A stretch of DNA of 64,000 nt, from NCBI GenBank assembly GCA_964035575.1, contig OZ037925.1, positions 620,001-684,000 of the forward strand, read 5' to 3'. The DNA comes from Rhynchopus sp. YZ270_cl-10. Its lineage: Eukaryota > Euglenozoa > Diplonemea > Diplonemida > Diplonemidae. The notes under the pieces were generated by a model. The model was given only the letters and a program-made list of their open reading frames with translations, made no database searches and was not told the DNA's origin. The stretch's first letter is position 1. The number at the start of each line of letters is the position of its first letter. Shown here piece after piece: positions 55,611 to 64,000 of the stretch. The translations under genes and the position numbers were made by a program.

Positions 55611-56264
55611 TGCAATTGAGTACAGTTGGACACTTCAGTGCAGTTGGGTAGAGCTGGGGAGTACAGTTTAGTGCAGTTGGTACAGTCGTTGTGGTTGTAT
55701 TCGATGAACTGCTTCCATGTAGGACACTGTTGCTAGATAGTGATGCACACGCCAATAGAGGCCTTGCTGTGGGACGGCTAGGCCTTTATGGGTAGCACCT
55801 ATGGGGGTTTAGGCGTGCCTACTAAGCATGGGTGGCTTGGGGGTCATCGGACCAGATTTTCCCTTGTTGAGACAGTTGACGGGTGATGCTGATGCTGTGC
55901 TATTGGTTGTAGGTGTAGTGTGTGTGGTGGGGGAAAAGCGTTGTTGTACACATGGTGGGGGTACATGGGGTGTGTCTGTCTTGAACACCAAGGTGTGCTT
56001 GCTTAACGGACGGAATGTCATGGTGGTCGAGATGTCCGGTCAACGAGCTCAGGGTGTTATCTTCTGAAGTCAATGGGGAAATGCGTGGAACACTGCCTAT
56101 ATGAGGTGTACGTATTCTCTAGCAAATCTGGTAGCTTAGAGCGATACATCGCCCTGTGGGGGAGCGGGAGAGGGGGAAAGGGAAGACTCTATGCAAATGG
56201 TTTTCAGCTACGGGAAGAAGTAACCGATTTCCGCAGCCAATTTCAGACCCCAAAAAACGGCAAA

Positions 56265-56624
56265 GGGAAGGCTCGTTTTTCCATTTAATGTTACAAAGTA
56301 ACAATAAAGGGGGGGGAGGGGGTCCGACCGAAATCCGGGGAAAAAACTTTTTTTTTTGTAACAATGACGGGAAAAAGTGGCTTTTTCCAACAACAAGAAC
56401 TTGTCCATTTCGGCAGATTGACCCCACCACAGTGCGGACGGATTCCGGAAATGCAAATGCGGGTGTTTTCGGATGTGCACGTCCACTGCGCCTTGTTGTT
56501 ACAATAAATGAAAATTCGGAAAAACGGTTTTTCCGTGTAACATAGGGGGTGGGGAGGGGGGGGGTCACCGGGAAAAATGGTTTATTGTTACTTTGTAACA
56601 TTAAAAGGAAAAACGAGCCTTCCC
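56265..56624. mobile_element. 360-bp inverted-repeat element (MITE-like)
   Basis: 44-bp arms at 56265-56308 and 56581-56624 are inverted copies with one mismatch; the left arm starts GGGAAGGCTCGTTTTTCC. Weaker complementarity continues outside. The centre has further TTGTAACA words and G-runs. No target duplication is clear, and there is no coding capacity. Confidence 0.65.
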
Positions 56625-56701
56625 AAAGGCGTTTGTGGGCAAAAAAAAACCACCCAAAACCCCACGCCGAGAGGTTTGCCCCGCACAACTGCCACACAAT
56701 A

Positions 56702-56752
56702 AGTGGTTTCAAAAGGCAGCCCACCGCAGGCGAGCTGCCTTTTGAAACCACT
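56702..56752. repeat. Perfect 19-bp-arm hairpin
   Basis: AGTGGTTTCAAAAGGCAGC (56702-56720) and its exact complement (56734-56752) enclose a 13-nt loop that can pair further (CC with GG). The word GCAGCCCACCG is shared with the hairpin of the satellite spacers (11287-11309). Confidence 0.95.
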
Positions 56753-57042
56753 CATTGCGTTGGTTGAGACCACTACGGTGTGGTTTGGTCGACGCTATGC
56801 ACGCAACGCTCTTCATATGCTATGCACACAAGGCACTTCCACGCTCTGCACACGCTCACCACAAGCATGGCACTTCAATGGGCACGTGTACACCACCTTG
56901 CCCCCCTCTCGACCCTTCTTTGCCCAGAGAACAGTACGAAACAAGGCAATTTGAGCATCCTACGTGGCACAGTGTGCTACTGCTACTCCCATATCAAGCC
57001 AAAAAAAAGCAACCCAAACAGAAGGGAGGGGACCTTTTGCAA

Positions 57043-57942
57043 ATGAAAGCAACACTAATCTTCTTTGGGACAGGCTCCAGCGCCTCGACCCCCATCATCC
57101 GATGCATCATGCAACGCGACCTACAGCACTGCACCGTCTGCGAGGCTGCCGCCGCAGACCCCTTCTGCGTCGATGCACGCACACCACCCAGCCTGCTGCT
57201 CAAACACGACGACACAAATGAGGCCTTTCTCATTGACTGCGGCCCGGGGTTTAAGAAGAACGCCGTTCGTTTCTTCCCTGAACACAATGTAAAGGCGATT
57301 TCAAGCGTTCTGCTGACTCACGACCACTATGATGCACTGTCCAGTCTAAACGATCTGCGAGAAGCCCAGCTTGCTGCGCTTCCCCCTGATGTCTGGACCG
57401 TCACCGCACGCCTTCCTGTCTACGCCAACCCACGCGCCCTAGAGACCGCACAACGGATGTTCCCCTTCCTCTTCTCCGATGAGTCTTTCAAGACCGCGAC
57501 AGGCAAGCTCAATCAGATTGAGCTGACGCACGGCACCCCATTTGTCCCTGAAGGGTTTGAAGGGTTGGAAGTAATGCCATTAGATGTGGAGCATGGTGAA
57601 GGATATATGTCGCTTGCCTTTGTGTTCGGTGTACAGACGGTGGTGGCATATGTGTCTGATGTGTCGGTCATCCCAGAGAAAACTATGAAGGCACTGAAAG
57701 ACGCACGTCCACACATTTTGATTATTGATGCGATAGCAGACTTTGCAAGACCGTCGCATTTCTCAGTGTCGCAAGCGTTGGAGGCGATACGCGACATTGC
57801 GCCGAGACAGCAGGCCTATCTGGTAGGCATGGGGTGTCAGTTGCAACACACCGTGTTGAACACCCGCCTTGCGGAGACCAAAGACCTGCCTTGTCCTGTC
57901 GAAGCTGCCTATGATGGCCTATCCCTGGAGGTAGTCCTCTAA
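57043..57942 (+). CDS. PhnP-like metallo-beta-lactamase-fold hydrolase
   Basis: Soluble metal-dependent hydrolase of 299 residues, of the MBL-fold group that includes bacterial PhnP (cyclic phosphate phosphodiesterase) and the fungal and plant homologues of S. pombe C777.06c. Seen: FFGTGSSAS at 8-15, CTVC at 30-33, LIDCGPGF at 63-70, the metal motif THDHYDA at 92-98 and the LNDLRE that follows it, VEHG at 182-185 (His184), YVSDVSVIP at 203-211 (Asp206), IDA at 228-230 and SHFS at 238-241. Near the C-terminus GMGCQLQH (262-269) has Cys265 where I expect a His in this family, with His269 kept. The frame is open for 96 codons upstream, but that part is low-quality sequence, and the fold begins at ATG 57043. 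Substrate unknown. Confidence 0.92.
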   Translation: MKATLIFFGTGSSASTPIIRCIMQRDLQHCTVCEAAAADPFCVDARTPPSLLLKHDDTNEAFLIDCGPGFKKNAVRFFPEHNVKAISSVLLTHDHYDALSSLNDLREAQLAALPPDVWTVTARLPVYANPRALETAQRMFPFLFSDESFKTATGKLNQIELTHGTPFVPEGFEGLEVMPLDVEHGEGYMSLAFVFGVQTVVAYVSDVSVIPEKTMKALKDARPHILIIDAIADFARPSHFSVSQALEAIRDIAPRQQAYLVGMGCQLQHTVLNTRLAETKDLPCPVEAAYDGLSLEVVL

Positions 57943-58021
57943 AATGGACAAAACAGTACTCCAAATAGCTGTCCACATTAGTTGGATTTGAGGATTCTTG
58001 GGGGGATTTTTGGCGACTTTT

Positions 58022-58245
58022 TCCCAACCGGACCCTACATCAGGCCTAATTACCCTATGTTCGCAATGATTTCTGTTCATCTGATGAGAGAAAGCGGGGG
58101 TAGCGCAATATCAGATGTAAAACCACAAAATGGATTGTAGGACTGCATGGGTTGGGGGTGTCCACCCCCCTCGATACACCCGGGTCATACCAAAGGTACA
58201 CTGTTCATGAGAGGGCTTTTGTATTTTAGGTCAACTTTTTTTTAG
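58022..58245. repeat. Dispersed element A, copy 2
   Basis: Contains in order CATCAGGCC, GCAATGAT, TTCATCTGATGAGAG, ATCAGATGTAAAACCA, ATGGATTG, GACTGCATG, GGTACACTGTTCATGAG and GGGCTTTTGTATTTTAGG. CATCTGAT and ATCAGATG can pair into a hairpin. Confidence 0.7.
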
Positions 58246-58696
58246 ACTCCAAACATTATTAGGAGCACTGTAGTGTAAAGAGAGATGACAGATCGTAGCT
58301 AGAACGCGATGTGTCAACAACAATAACCTGACCAAAAAAAAAAGGCTTGGTCTTCACTGACAATCCTTTTGGTATGAAAGCGATGGGGGGTCTCTGTATT
58401 TACACTCTATGAATGGCTATTGCGTCGCATTACATGGGGAGGGAGGGGAAAAGGGGGTGTATGAGAGTCCAAATTGGACTGTGTGAATAGTGTAGAGTTA
58501 CGTACCATATTGCCCAATCCCTTTCCCCCCCCTTTTAGGCAACGATATGGGAAGAGGGGAAAGGCGAGGTGCTTTCTTCTGTTGAAACCTTCATGGAAAC
58601 TGTGTGTATGCCAATGAAGTCAAGGTATTTGATAACCCCGCAGGAGAAAGCAGTGTCTTATGTCTTTAAAACGGTGAGATTGTTTTTGCACAACTC

Positions 58697-58860
58697 TTCT
58701 TTGTGTCTTCAATGATCCTCATTCATCTGATTGGAAGCGGGAGAAGAGCACGTCAGATGTAAAACCAAAAAATGGATGACTGCATGAGCTCCACCCAATC
58801 ATTGTACCAAAAGGTACACTGTTCACGAGAGGGCTTTTGTATTTCACGTCAAACTTATTT
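58697..58860. repeat. Dispersed element A, copy 3
   Basis: Same order of words as copy 2: CAATGAT, TTCATCTGAT, GTCAGATGTAAAACCA, ATGGATGACTGCATG, GGTACACTGTTCACGAG and GGGCTTTTGTATTTCACG. The hairpin pair is kept (CATCTGA with TCAGATG). Spacing inside differs from copy 2. Confidence 0.7.
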
Positions 58861-59015
58861 ATTTCTAATAACCCCTTCCCCCCTTCATCTCCATCACCTC
58901 CATCATCTCCCACCCGCAACACCAACAGGAAGGGTACACGGGAGGGGGTTTGTATCCTCCTCCTTCTCCTCCCCCATCCTCTTTGCCTCCCTTGCCCTAG
59001 GGAGTGTCCTTAGAG

Positions 59016-61686
59016 ATGCAGGGTGGGGGCAGGGTCTACCGTATGCAGCCTTCAAGCCGTGCAGTGCCGGTGCTGAAGGGGCGCAGCTTTTATGCCCATT
59101 ATATGGTGCAGAAGATTAACAGGAAGGGGAAGGTGCTCGGGGCACAGCGCGTGCTCGTGGTGGGGCATCTGTTGATCTTCCAGGTCGACACAAAGAACGG
59201 CGACGTCTCGAACATCATCCCCGTGGAAAAGCTTAGTGGTGTGCGGTTTCAACAGACAAGCTCGCAGCTCCTCATCACTACATCGGACCCAACGCTTCCA
59301 GACTCGCATGTCATCCTCGTACCGAACAGTGCGAACATGCCCCCACAAATGCCCCCAGCGCAAATGCCCGATGTGATAAAGGTGTGTACAAATCTATAAA
59401 CATATCTCCCTTTTTTTTGAAAGAGGACAGTACCCTAGGGCGATTGTCGACCACAACAGATTTTTTTTTCCCCCTCTCGTTCTATTCGGCTTTGTCAGCT
59501 TTATTATGCTCACATTGTAGTTGAGAAAATTTTGCCCGATTCTTCTCTCATAAAGTACTCTACAATGTTATTTATTGGCCGTGGTTTGAGTTTTTGCACC
59601 TCTACAATGCAAGGACACTCAAAGTTCCTCTCGTTTGCACACAATTTTTCTCTCAAGCAGACGTCCCGGATGTTTTTATTTCCTTGCTCTTGACACATTC
59701 CGTTTCAGAGCCCCTACTACCCCCCCTCCAGGAGGGATGGTCCCAGGTTGCTGGCTGACAGGGGGTGGCATGGATTGTTGAGGTGTGAACAGTATAACTT
59801 CATCTCGGCATACCATACGCACCGATGTGTGGGTGTTTTTTGTTGAACGAGAGATGTGTCGCATCTTCAATGATATTAGATTGTTTTCGGCAATCAGATC
59901 CTCCCCCCTCGCCCCCTTGGTACTCAAGGCCTTCATTCCACACCCTCTGCTTTGCAGCACAGCGATACATTCTCTTCACAACCATACTCGCGTGGTCAAC
60001 GGTCGCATAGTGCACCGTAAAGACTTTGTAAAAAAAAGACCCAATCACGCCACATTACTCTTCCCCCTCTCCTTTCCCCGCTCTCTTGAATACATACTGG
60101 CATCCCCTTTTCTTCACCACTCCACTCCACTCCCCTCCACAGTTCGCATACGCGCAGGTTACGCGGCAGGATCTCCCTGTGTCGATGCTGCGTGGTGGTG
60201 AGGACATCCTGCATGGTGCGCGCAAAGCAAAGCCACCTGGGCATTTGTCCTCTGCAGCCCTGTTAGACTCATGGAAGAAGGCGCCTGGCTCGCCAACCTC
60301 GCCGTTCCGCCCTGCGTCGCTGCAGTCGGTACGTCTCGGGCAGAGGGATGTGACTGTGGTCAACGTCAACAAGGGCGCCCCTAACGTGCCTGCAGGTCTG
60401 CCGTTGGACGAACAATGCAGGATCTCTCAGAACATCCCCCAGGGCAGACCCTTCGCAACTGCCGGTGGTGCCGTGCTCCGTGGATGCTATGTTACGAAAA
60501 TAGACGGGACCAAGGTGCGCACCTTCGAGGAGGCGCGTACACAGATGGAAGGAAAGGCGAGTTTCGCGCTGACCATTGCAAAGGTATACCCCAGGAGAAA
60601 ATTGTTCAAAATGCTATCAGATGTCCTCAACCCCCCTGTGATTTATTACGGTGACTAAGCACGAGAGGCTTAGGATCACCTTATAAACTTTTCTTTATTA
60701 TTAACCAGGGTTTTCCTACCCATCCCTCTTTAGAATTTGAGATATGCCAAATTAATCTTCCCCTTCCCCCGTTTGAGTCACAACGCATCTCTTTGATTGT
60801 TTGACAATTAAAATACTCAAAATATTGAAATATTTTTCAGTGTACATGATGCCACATCCACCTCTCCCACACACACCCACAGGAACCTCTCGGCCCACCC
60901 ACACCACCACCCGTTGTCAAGGAGCCTACCCCCGAGGTCGAGCCTTTGGTGCTGCCTAAGACACCTCCACCGGAGATCGTGCTGCCGCCTCAGCCACCAC
61001 CAGCAGTAGAGCTACCACCACCGGCACCTGCAGTGACGATGCGTGACGTAGAGCTGCAGGTGGGGGGTGGGGATCTGTACGAAGCCATGCAGCAATGGGA
61101 GGAGGACACACCGGCAAGCGTGCCTGCAGCAGCCCCGCAGATGCTTGCACAGCAGGGGGTGGCGCAGGACATCCTAGCGCACACCCTTGCACGCGACCTC
61201 GTAGCACACAACATGTCCCTCCACAACTCCGCACGCCCCGAATTCCTCCCGCCCCAACGTCTCCTCGGAGGCCCTGCCTCACCCAAATCTGTTCAGCTAC
61301 AACTCCGGATTCTCCCTTCTGCCCCTGCAGTTCCGGTGCCCCACCGAAGCCCAAAGGCGATTCATTACAACACACAGAGTCAAAGCCCCACTCCAACCGC
61401 AAGCCCAATCCATGGGCAGGCAACGCGTGCAGAAGACCCAGTGTTTGAGCATCAACGGTGGGAAGGTGTAGGTGGTACGTCTCCGTTTGGTGTACGGGGT
61501 ATGCAGGGAAACGGAGCAGGGCTGTGGGGTGGGGGTGGCGTTATGGATGTGGCAGCGAAGGGGCTGCGTCCACAGTTTCTCTCTGGGCCGTTGTCTTCTA
61601 GTGGTTTTGGGAGCATGAACAGCGTCGCATCACCACCCGCACCACCGGTGTTTCCACAATACACAAACAGATTAGTTGTATCATGA
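59016..61686 (+). CDS. PH-like, PDZ-like and proline-rich protein (three exons)
   Basis: Predicted cytoplasmic scaffold of about 536 residues; no named family recognised. Exons are 59016-59381, 60143-60583 and 60883-61686, all joined in phase 0. Exon 1 encodes a PH- or myosin-TH1-like fold (FYAHYMVQKINRKGKVLG, VLVVGHLLIFQVD, IIPVEKLSGVRF), a domain type that often binds lipids. Exon 2 ends with a PDZ-like stretch (VTVVNVNKGAPNVPAGLP, then VLRGCYVTKIDGTKVRTF and ASFALTIAK). Exon 3 starts EPLGPPTPPP and is rich in Pro, Gln and Ser, probably disordered with possible SH3 or profilin sites. Reading through exon 2 without splicing gives a stop inside a hairpin element at 60656. The first ATG in frame is 59016. 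Exon limits rest on frame, splice consensus and domain continuity, not on transcripts. Confidence 0.75.
59382..60142 (+). other. Intron 1 of the PH/PDZ-like gene
   Basis: 761-bp phase-0 intron: donor AAG then GTGTGT, acceptor CCCTCCACAG then TTCGCATACG. It contains the core of dispersed element C (59430-59460). A small internal exon cannot be excluded. Confidence 0.7.
59430..59460. repeat. Dispersed element C, copy 2 (3' part)
   Basis: GACAGTACCCTAGGGCGATTG, reduced to its core GGCGATTGTCGAC followed by ACAACA and a T-run. It lies 50 bp inside an intron. Confidence 0.4.
60584..60882 (+). other. Intron 2 of the PH/PDZ-like gene
   Basis: 299-bp phase-0 intron: donor AAG then GTATAC, acceptor CACCCACAG then GAACCTC. 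It carries hairpin element B at 60650-60687. Splicing joins ALTIAK to EPLGPPTPPP. Confidence 0.75.
60650..60687. repeat. Hairpin element B, copy 4 (intronic)
   Basis: Best-formed copy: GGTGA (60650-60654) pairs with TCACC (60676-60680) and CTAAGC (60655-60660) with GCTTAG (60668-60673) around loop ACGAGAG. It is followed by TTATAAAC and a pyrimidine-rich run. Confidence 0.75.
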
Positions 61687-61907
61687 GAGCCGTTAAGTGT
61701 TTTCTAAAGTTGTATAAGAGTTATTCAATGTATGTTAAGGTGAACGTATCTTAGTTTTATCAAGAAAAAAGAAAAATAAAATTCTGGCGGAAGGGGGGGA
61801 AAACATGGCAACTGCAATTATAATTTTTGTGTGTGTTGTATTTGCCGTTTTTTTCCATTGAGGCGTTTCTCCTATATATTTCTCAAAAAAAGCGTTTTTT
61901 TCCCCCC

Positions 61908-61946
61908 AAGGTGAGCAACGAGAGGGCTTAGGTTCATCTTATAAAC
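61908..61946. repeat. Hairpin element B, copy 5
   Basis: AAGGTGA (61908-61914) pairs with TCATCTT (61934-61940), including one G-T pair. It keeps AACGAGAGGGCTTAGG in the loop and is followed by ATAAAC and a C-run. Confidence 0.65.
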
Positions 61947-62044
61947 CCCCCCTCTTTTGTTTTAAATAAAAAGTAATTTATTGCTTTTATCTATTCAAAA
62001 AAAAATATTTATTTATCAAAAACCCCCTTTTTCTGTGTATTTGT

Positions 62045-62150
62045 GCATTGCATTAGAAGCGTGGGTTCATCTTTGCAGTCTGCAAAGGTTATTAGTTACA
62101 GTTGATGTTCCCGAGAAGGTTTTTTTTGTATTTCAAGTTAAATTTCTTTT
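62045..62150. repeat. Dispersed element A, copy 4 (diverged)
   Basis: TTCATCTTTGCAG, then GATGTTCCCGAGAAGG and TTTTGTATTTCAAG. It lacks the TCAGATGTAAAACC part. A further fragment may lie at about 62330-62395 (CATGTTTCACGTCAAA). Confidence 0.45.
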
Positions 62151-62903
62151 GGGGCTAGGTAATCAGACACGCAAGGGGTCACAACCTGTGCTTCAAGGGA
62201 GAAAAGGGAGAGCAGCGAGTGTGTACTTGGCTAGAGGCTCCGAACCGTGAACCTCTCATAGGACAAACTAGGCTAAAGGGAGGGGGTGTGGCGTAATGTC
62301 AGTTCCCCCCTTCTTGTTCAGATCGATGCACTTCCCTGTGTGTCCAGGAATTCGCTTTCTTGGTAGCGTGATTTTCATGTTTCACGTCAAAAGGGGGGGA
62401 CAGTACTATGTGACGTTTAAGGTCATATTCTCAAAATTTCCTCTTTTGATAGGTTTTTTACCTTTTTTTTAAAGGGTTGTAGTGGAAAAAAAAGACAGTT
62501 AAAAAAAAAAAGGAAAGTGGAGATTACACAAACTGTGGCAACACAACCTGAGGCAACTGCACTACTCCAACAATTTATCAAAAAGAAAAGAAAAAAGAAA
62601 ACATTGTCCACACTCAAGATACGTTGTTTTGTAGGTTAAAAGATGTGTACCTTCCCCCCTTCCTGGAGGCACATTCATCTTTTAAGTTTTATTTGTTTGG
62701 TTCGTTTGACCAGCGCCATGTGTCCGCCGATGAACGGCGAGGCGTTTGCACGTTCAAATTCTCTCGTTGTTTCCCACCCCCCATCCCCCACCTCGCTTTT
62801 GTACCATCTTAACAAACAGGTGTTGACCCGGTTAGCTTTGAGTCGATTTTTTTCCCTCCATTCCCCCTCTGTGAGCTTTTTTTTTTTTTTGATTTTTTTA
62901 TTG

Positions 62904-62936
62904 AAGATGATTATATCATAGGATCATCTTACAAAC
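62904..62936. repeat. Hairpin element B, copy 6
   Basis: AAGATGA (62904-62910) pairs perfectly with TCATCTT (62924-62930). Compared with copy 4, both sides of one stem pair have changed. It is followed by ACAAAC and a pyrimidine-rich run. Confidence 0.6.
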
Positions 62937-63546
62937 TTCCCCTTATTTATTAGTATTTTCTCTCTCTTTTTTTGCCATTTTTTTTTGTTATTTTTTTTTT
63001 GCAAAACATAGTGTAGTTGCCACTTCAGCGCAGTCTCCACTTGATGCTAAGTTTCCAAAATAACCATCCACAATATAGTTATGAACTGTGACATTGTTGC
63101 GTAGGATCTCACCCCTACGCCACGACGCGTCCCGTTCCCGTTCCCAGGCTTGCTTGAAAGATGTGCGCACGAGATGCATATTCAATCTGGGCAAGTTTTC
63201 TTTTGACTCTTTTCTCAGCTTTTCTCTCCCCTCTCCCCCTTTATGGAGTTTGTTGTGCCTTTGATGAGAAGGGAAAAGGGCAAGAAACCAAAAAAGTAAA
63301 ATGCAAAATGTATTTCTAGCTTTGCAGAAAGAAACGAAAGAAACACCCATCCTTTTTTTGTGGGGAACACTGAGCCAATGTCTCCAAACGCTTGCATTGC
63401 AAAGAGAAAGAAGAAAAAAAAATAGTGGAGCTCATTTTTTGGGGGTGTCTATACCAGTGATTTTCCTACGTCGTGGGGGAAAAAAATGTTTTCCCCCGCG
63501 ACTCTATACTAATACAAAAAAAACCAAGTTTTCAAGTAGTACAAAA

Positions 63547-63612
63547 GCTTCGGACGACATTAAGGACAGATAGTTATAACAGTAGGTGTATAGCGATTTG
63601 TCGACACAACGA
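63547..63612. repeat. Dispersed element C, copy 3
   Basis: GCTTCGGACGACATTAAG at the left and TAGCGATTTGTCGACACAAC at the right, followed by an A-run, in the same order and similar spacing as 44492-44560. Confidence 0.5.
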
Positions 63613-64000
63613 AAAAAAGAAAGAAAAATGAAAACCATCACAGCAACTGTATATTTTTTTTTGCCAATAACACCCCTTCCTTTTTTGTAGTCCGCAAACT
63701 TGAAAAGAGAGGCAAAAAAAAAAAAAAAAAAAGCCAAGAGAGTTTTTCTGTACAGGTAGGGCTCTTTCCCCTTTTGTGAGAGAGCAGGCCTCTTTGTGTG
63801 TACATTCGGCTGAAGCTGTTCCCTCCCTTTCATCGTCTTTCCCTTTAAGTACTATTTCTCAAATAAAAAGATACAGTGTTCCATCCCCCTAAGGCCCCCC
63901 CCCCCCCCCCTTCCACCGATATTAGCGTTGAATATTGCTGTATAGTGGCTTTTGGAAAGTTTTTTTTTTAAATTTCACAAAGATTGTGTAAAATTGTAAC

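Larger units (their letters stand above)
55173..57042. other. Intergenic region between tRNA-Sec and the hydrolase gene
   Basis: 1.9 kb without a convincing protein gene. It contains the (TTTAGTTGGG)n array, a 360-bp inverted-repeat element (56265-56624) and a long hairpin (56702-56752). Open frames at 55211-55495 and 55828-56067 have no recognisable domain, and the first runs into the decamer repeat. Confidence 0.5.
57943..59015. other. Intergenic region with two element A copies
   Basis: 1.07 kb without a recognisable gene. It contains two copies of dispersed element A (58022-58245 and 58697-58860), T- and C-runs, and a C- and T-rich stretch (about 58940-59000) before the next gene. A CCTAG acceptor-like word at about 58998 leaves room for an upstream exon. 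Confidence 0.5.
61687..64000. other. Right flank without recognisable genes
   Basis: 2.3 kb of AT-rich sequence with many homopolymer runs. It contains element B copies (61908-61946, 62904-62936), an element A-like copy (62045-62150), an element C copy (63547-63612) and a C-run (about 63894-63911). Short open frames here have no conserved feature. It may hold untranslated exons or introns of a gene beyond the window. Confidence 0.5.

Noticed and set aside
56119-56751. Minus-strand 210-codon frame
   Set aside because: It runs through the inverted-repeat element and the hairpin, with no domain or plausible composition.
56755-57042. 96-codon N-terminal extension of the hydrolase
   Set aside because: Rich in Cys, His and Pro with no similarity to the family; the beta-lactamase fold starts at the internal ATG 57043.
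58065-58100. CTGATGAGAGAAAGC as a hammerhead ribozyme core
   Set aside because: CTGATGA and GAAA are present but there is no stem II between them and no matching third stem; it is better explained as part of element A.

Overview
The window looks like a nuclear chromosome segment of a unicellular eukaryote (a protist). The evidence is spliceosomal introns (GT...AG, usually with a CCACAG-type acceptor) inside conserved genes, a GPI-transamidase subunit, a bromodomain protein, a eukaryote-type selenocysteine tRNA followed by a Pol III T-run, and a Dicer/RIG-I-type helicase. I cannot name the species. Protein-coding regions are near-balanced in base composition. The DNA between genes is rich in homopolymers and short dispersed elements.

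Bases 1-33486 are satellite DNA: a 38-bp tandem unit in about 760 copies, with a few recurring variants per position. Three times the array is interrupted by a 1.4-1.56 kb non-satellite spacer (10843-12400, 15589-17146, 20259-21653). The spacers are almost identical to each other and sit in identical junctions, so spacer plus about 3.1-3.2 kb of satellite forms a recently amplified higher-order unit of about 4.7 kb. The minus strand of the 38-mer lacks stops in all frames, which creates spurious ORFs of up to about 3900 codons. The array decays at its right edge (about 32.78-33.49 kb).

Bases 33.9-61.7 kb are a gene region in which every recognised gene is on the plus strand: PIG-U (two exons), a short-chain dehydrogenase/reductase, a zinc-cluster/PDZ/bromodomain protein (two exons separated by a 4.5-kb intron), a Ser/Thr kinase with a C-terminal membrane anchor, SelO (AMP-transferring pseudokinase, cysteine form), a Dicer-type helicase with a DUF283-like and a dsRNA-binding-like domain but no PAZ or RNase III, tRNA-Sec(TCA), a PhnP-like metallo-beta-lactamase-fold hydrolase, and a three-exon protein with PH-like, PDZ-like and proline-rich regions. 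From 61.7 to 64.0 kb I see no gene.

The 4.5-kb intron of the bromodomain gene is a nest of inverted-repeat DNA elements: a TA-flanked mariner-like MITE, a perfect 40-bp palindrome, a long-TIR foldback element and a TA-flanked pogo-like element. Between genes and inside an intron there are at least three families of short dispersed elements. One is a hairpin whose stem is kept by compensating base changes. The genes do not form one pathway. Two themes recur: selenium biology (tRNA-Sec beside a Cys-form SelO) and small-RNA or dsRNA biology (the helicase).
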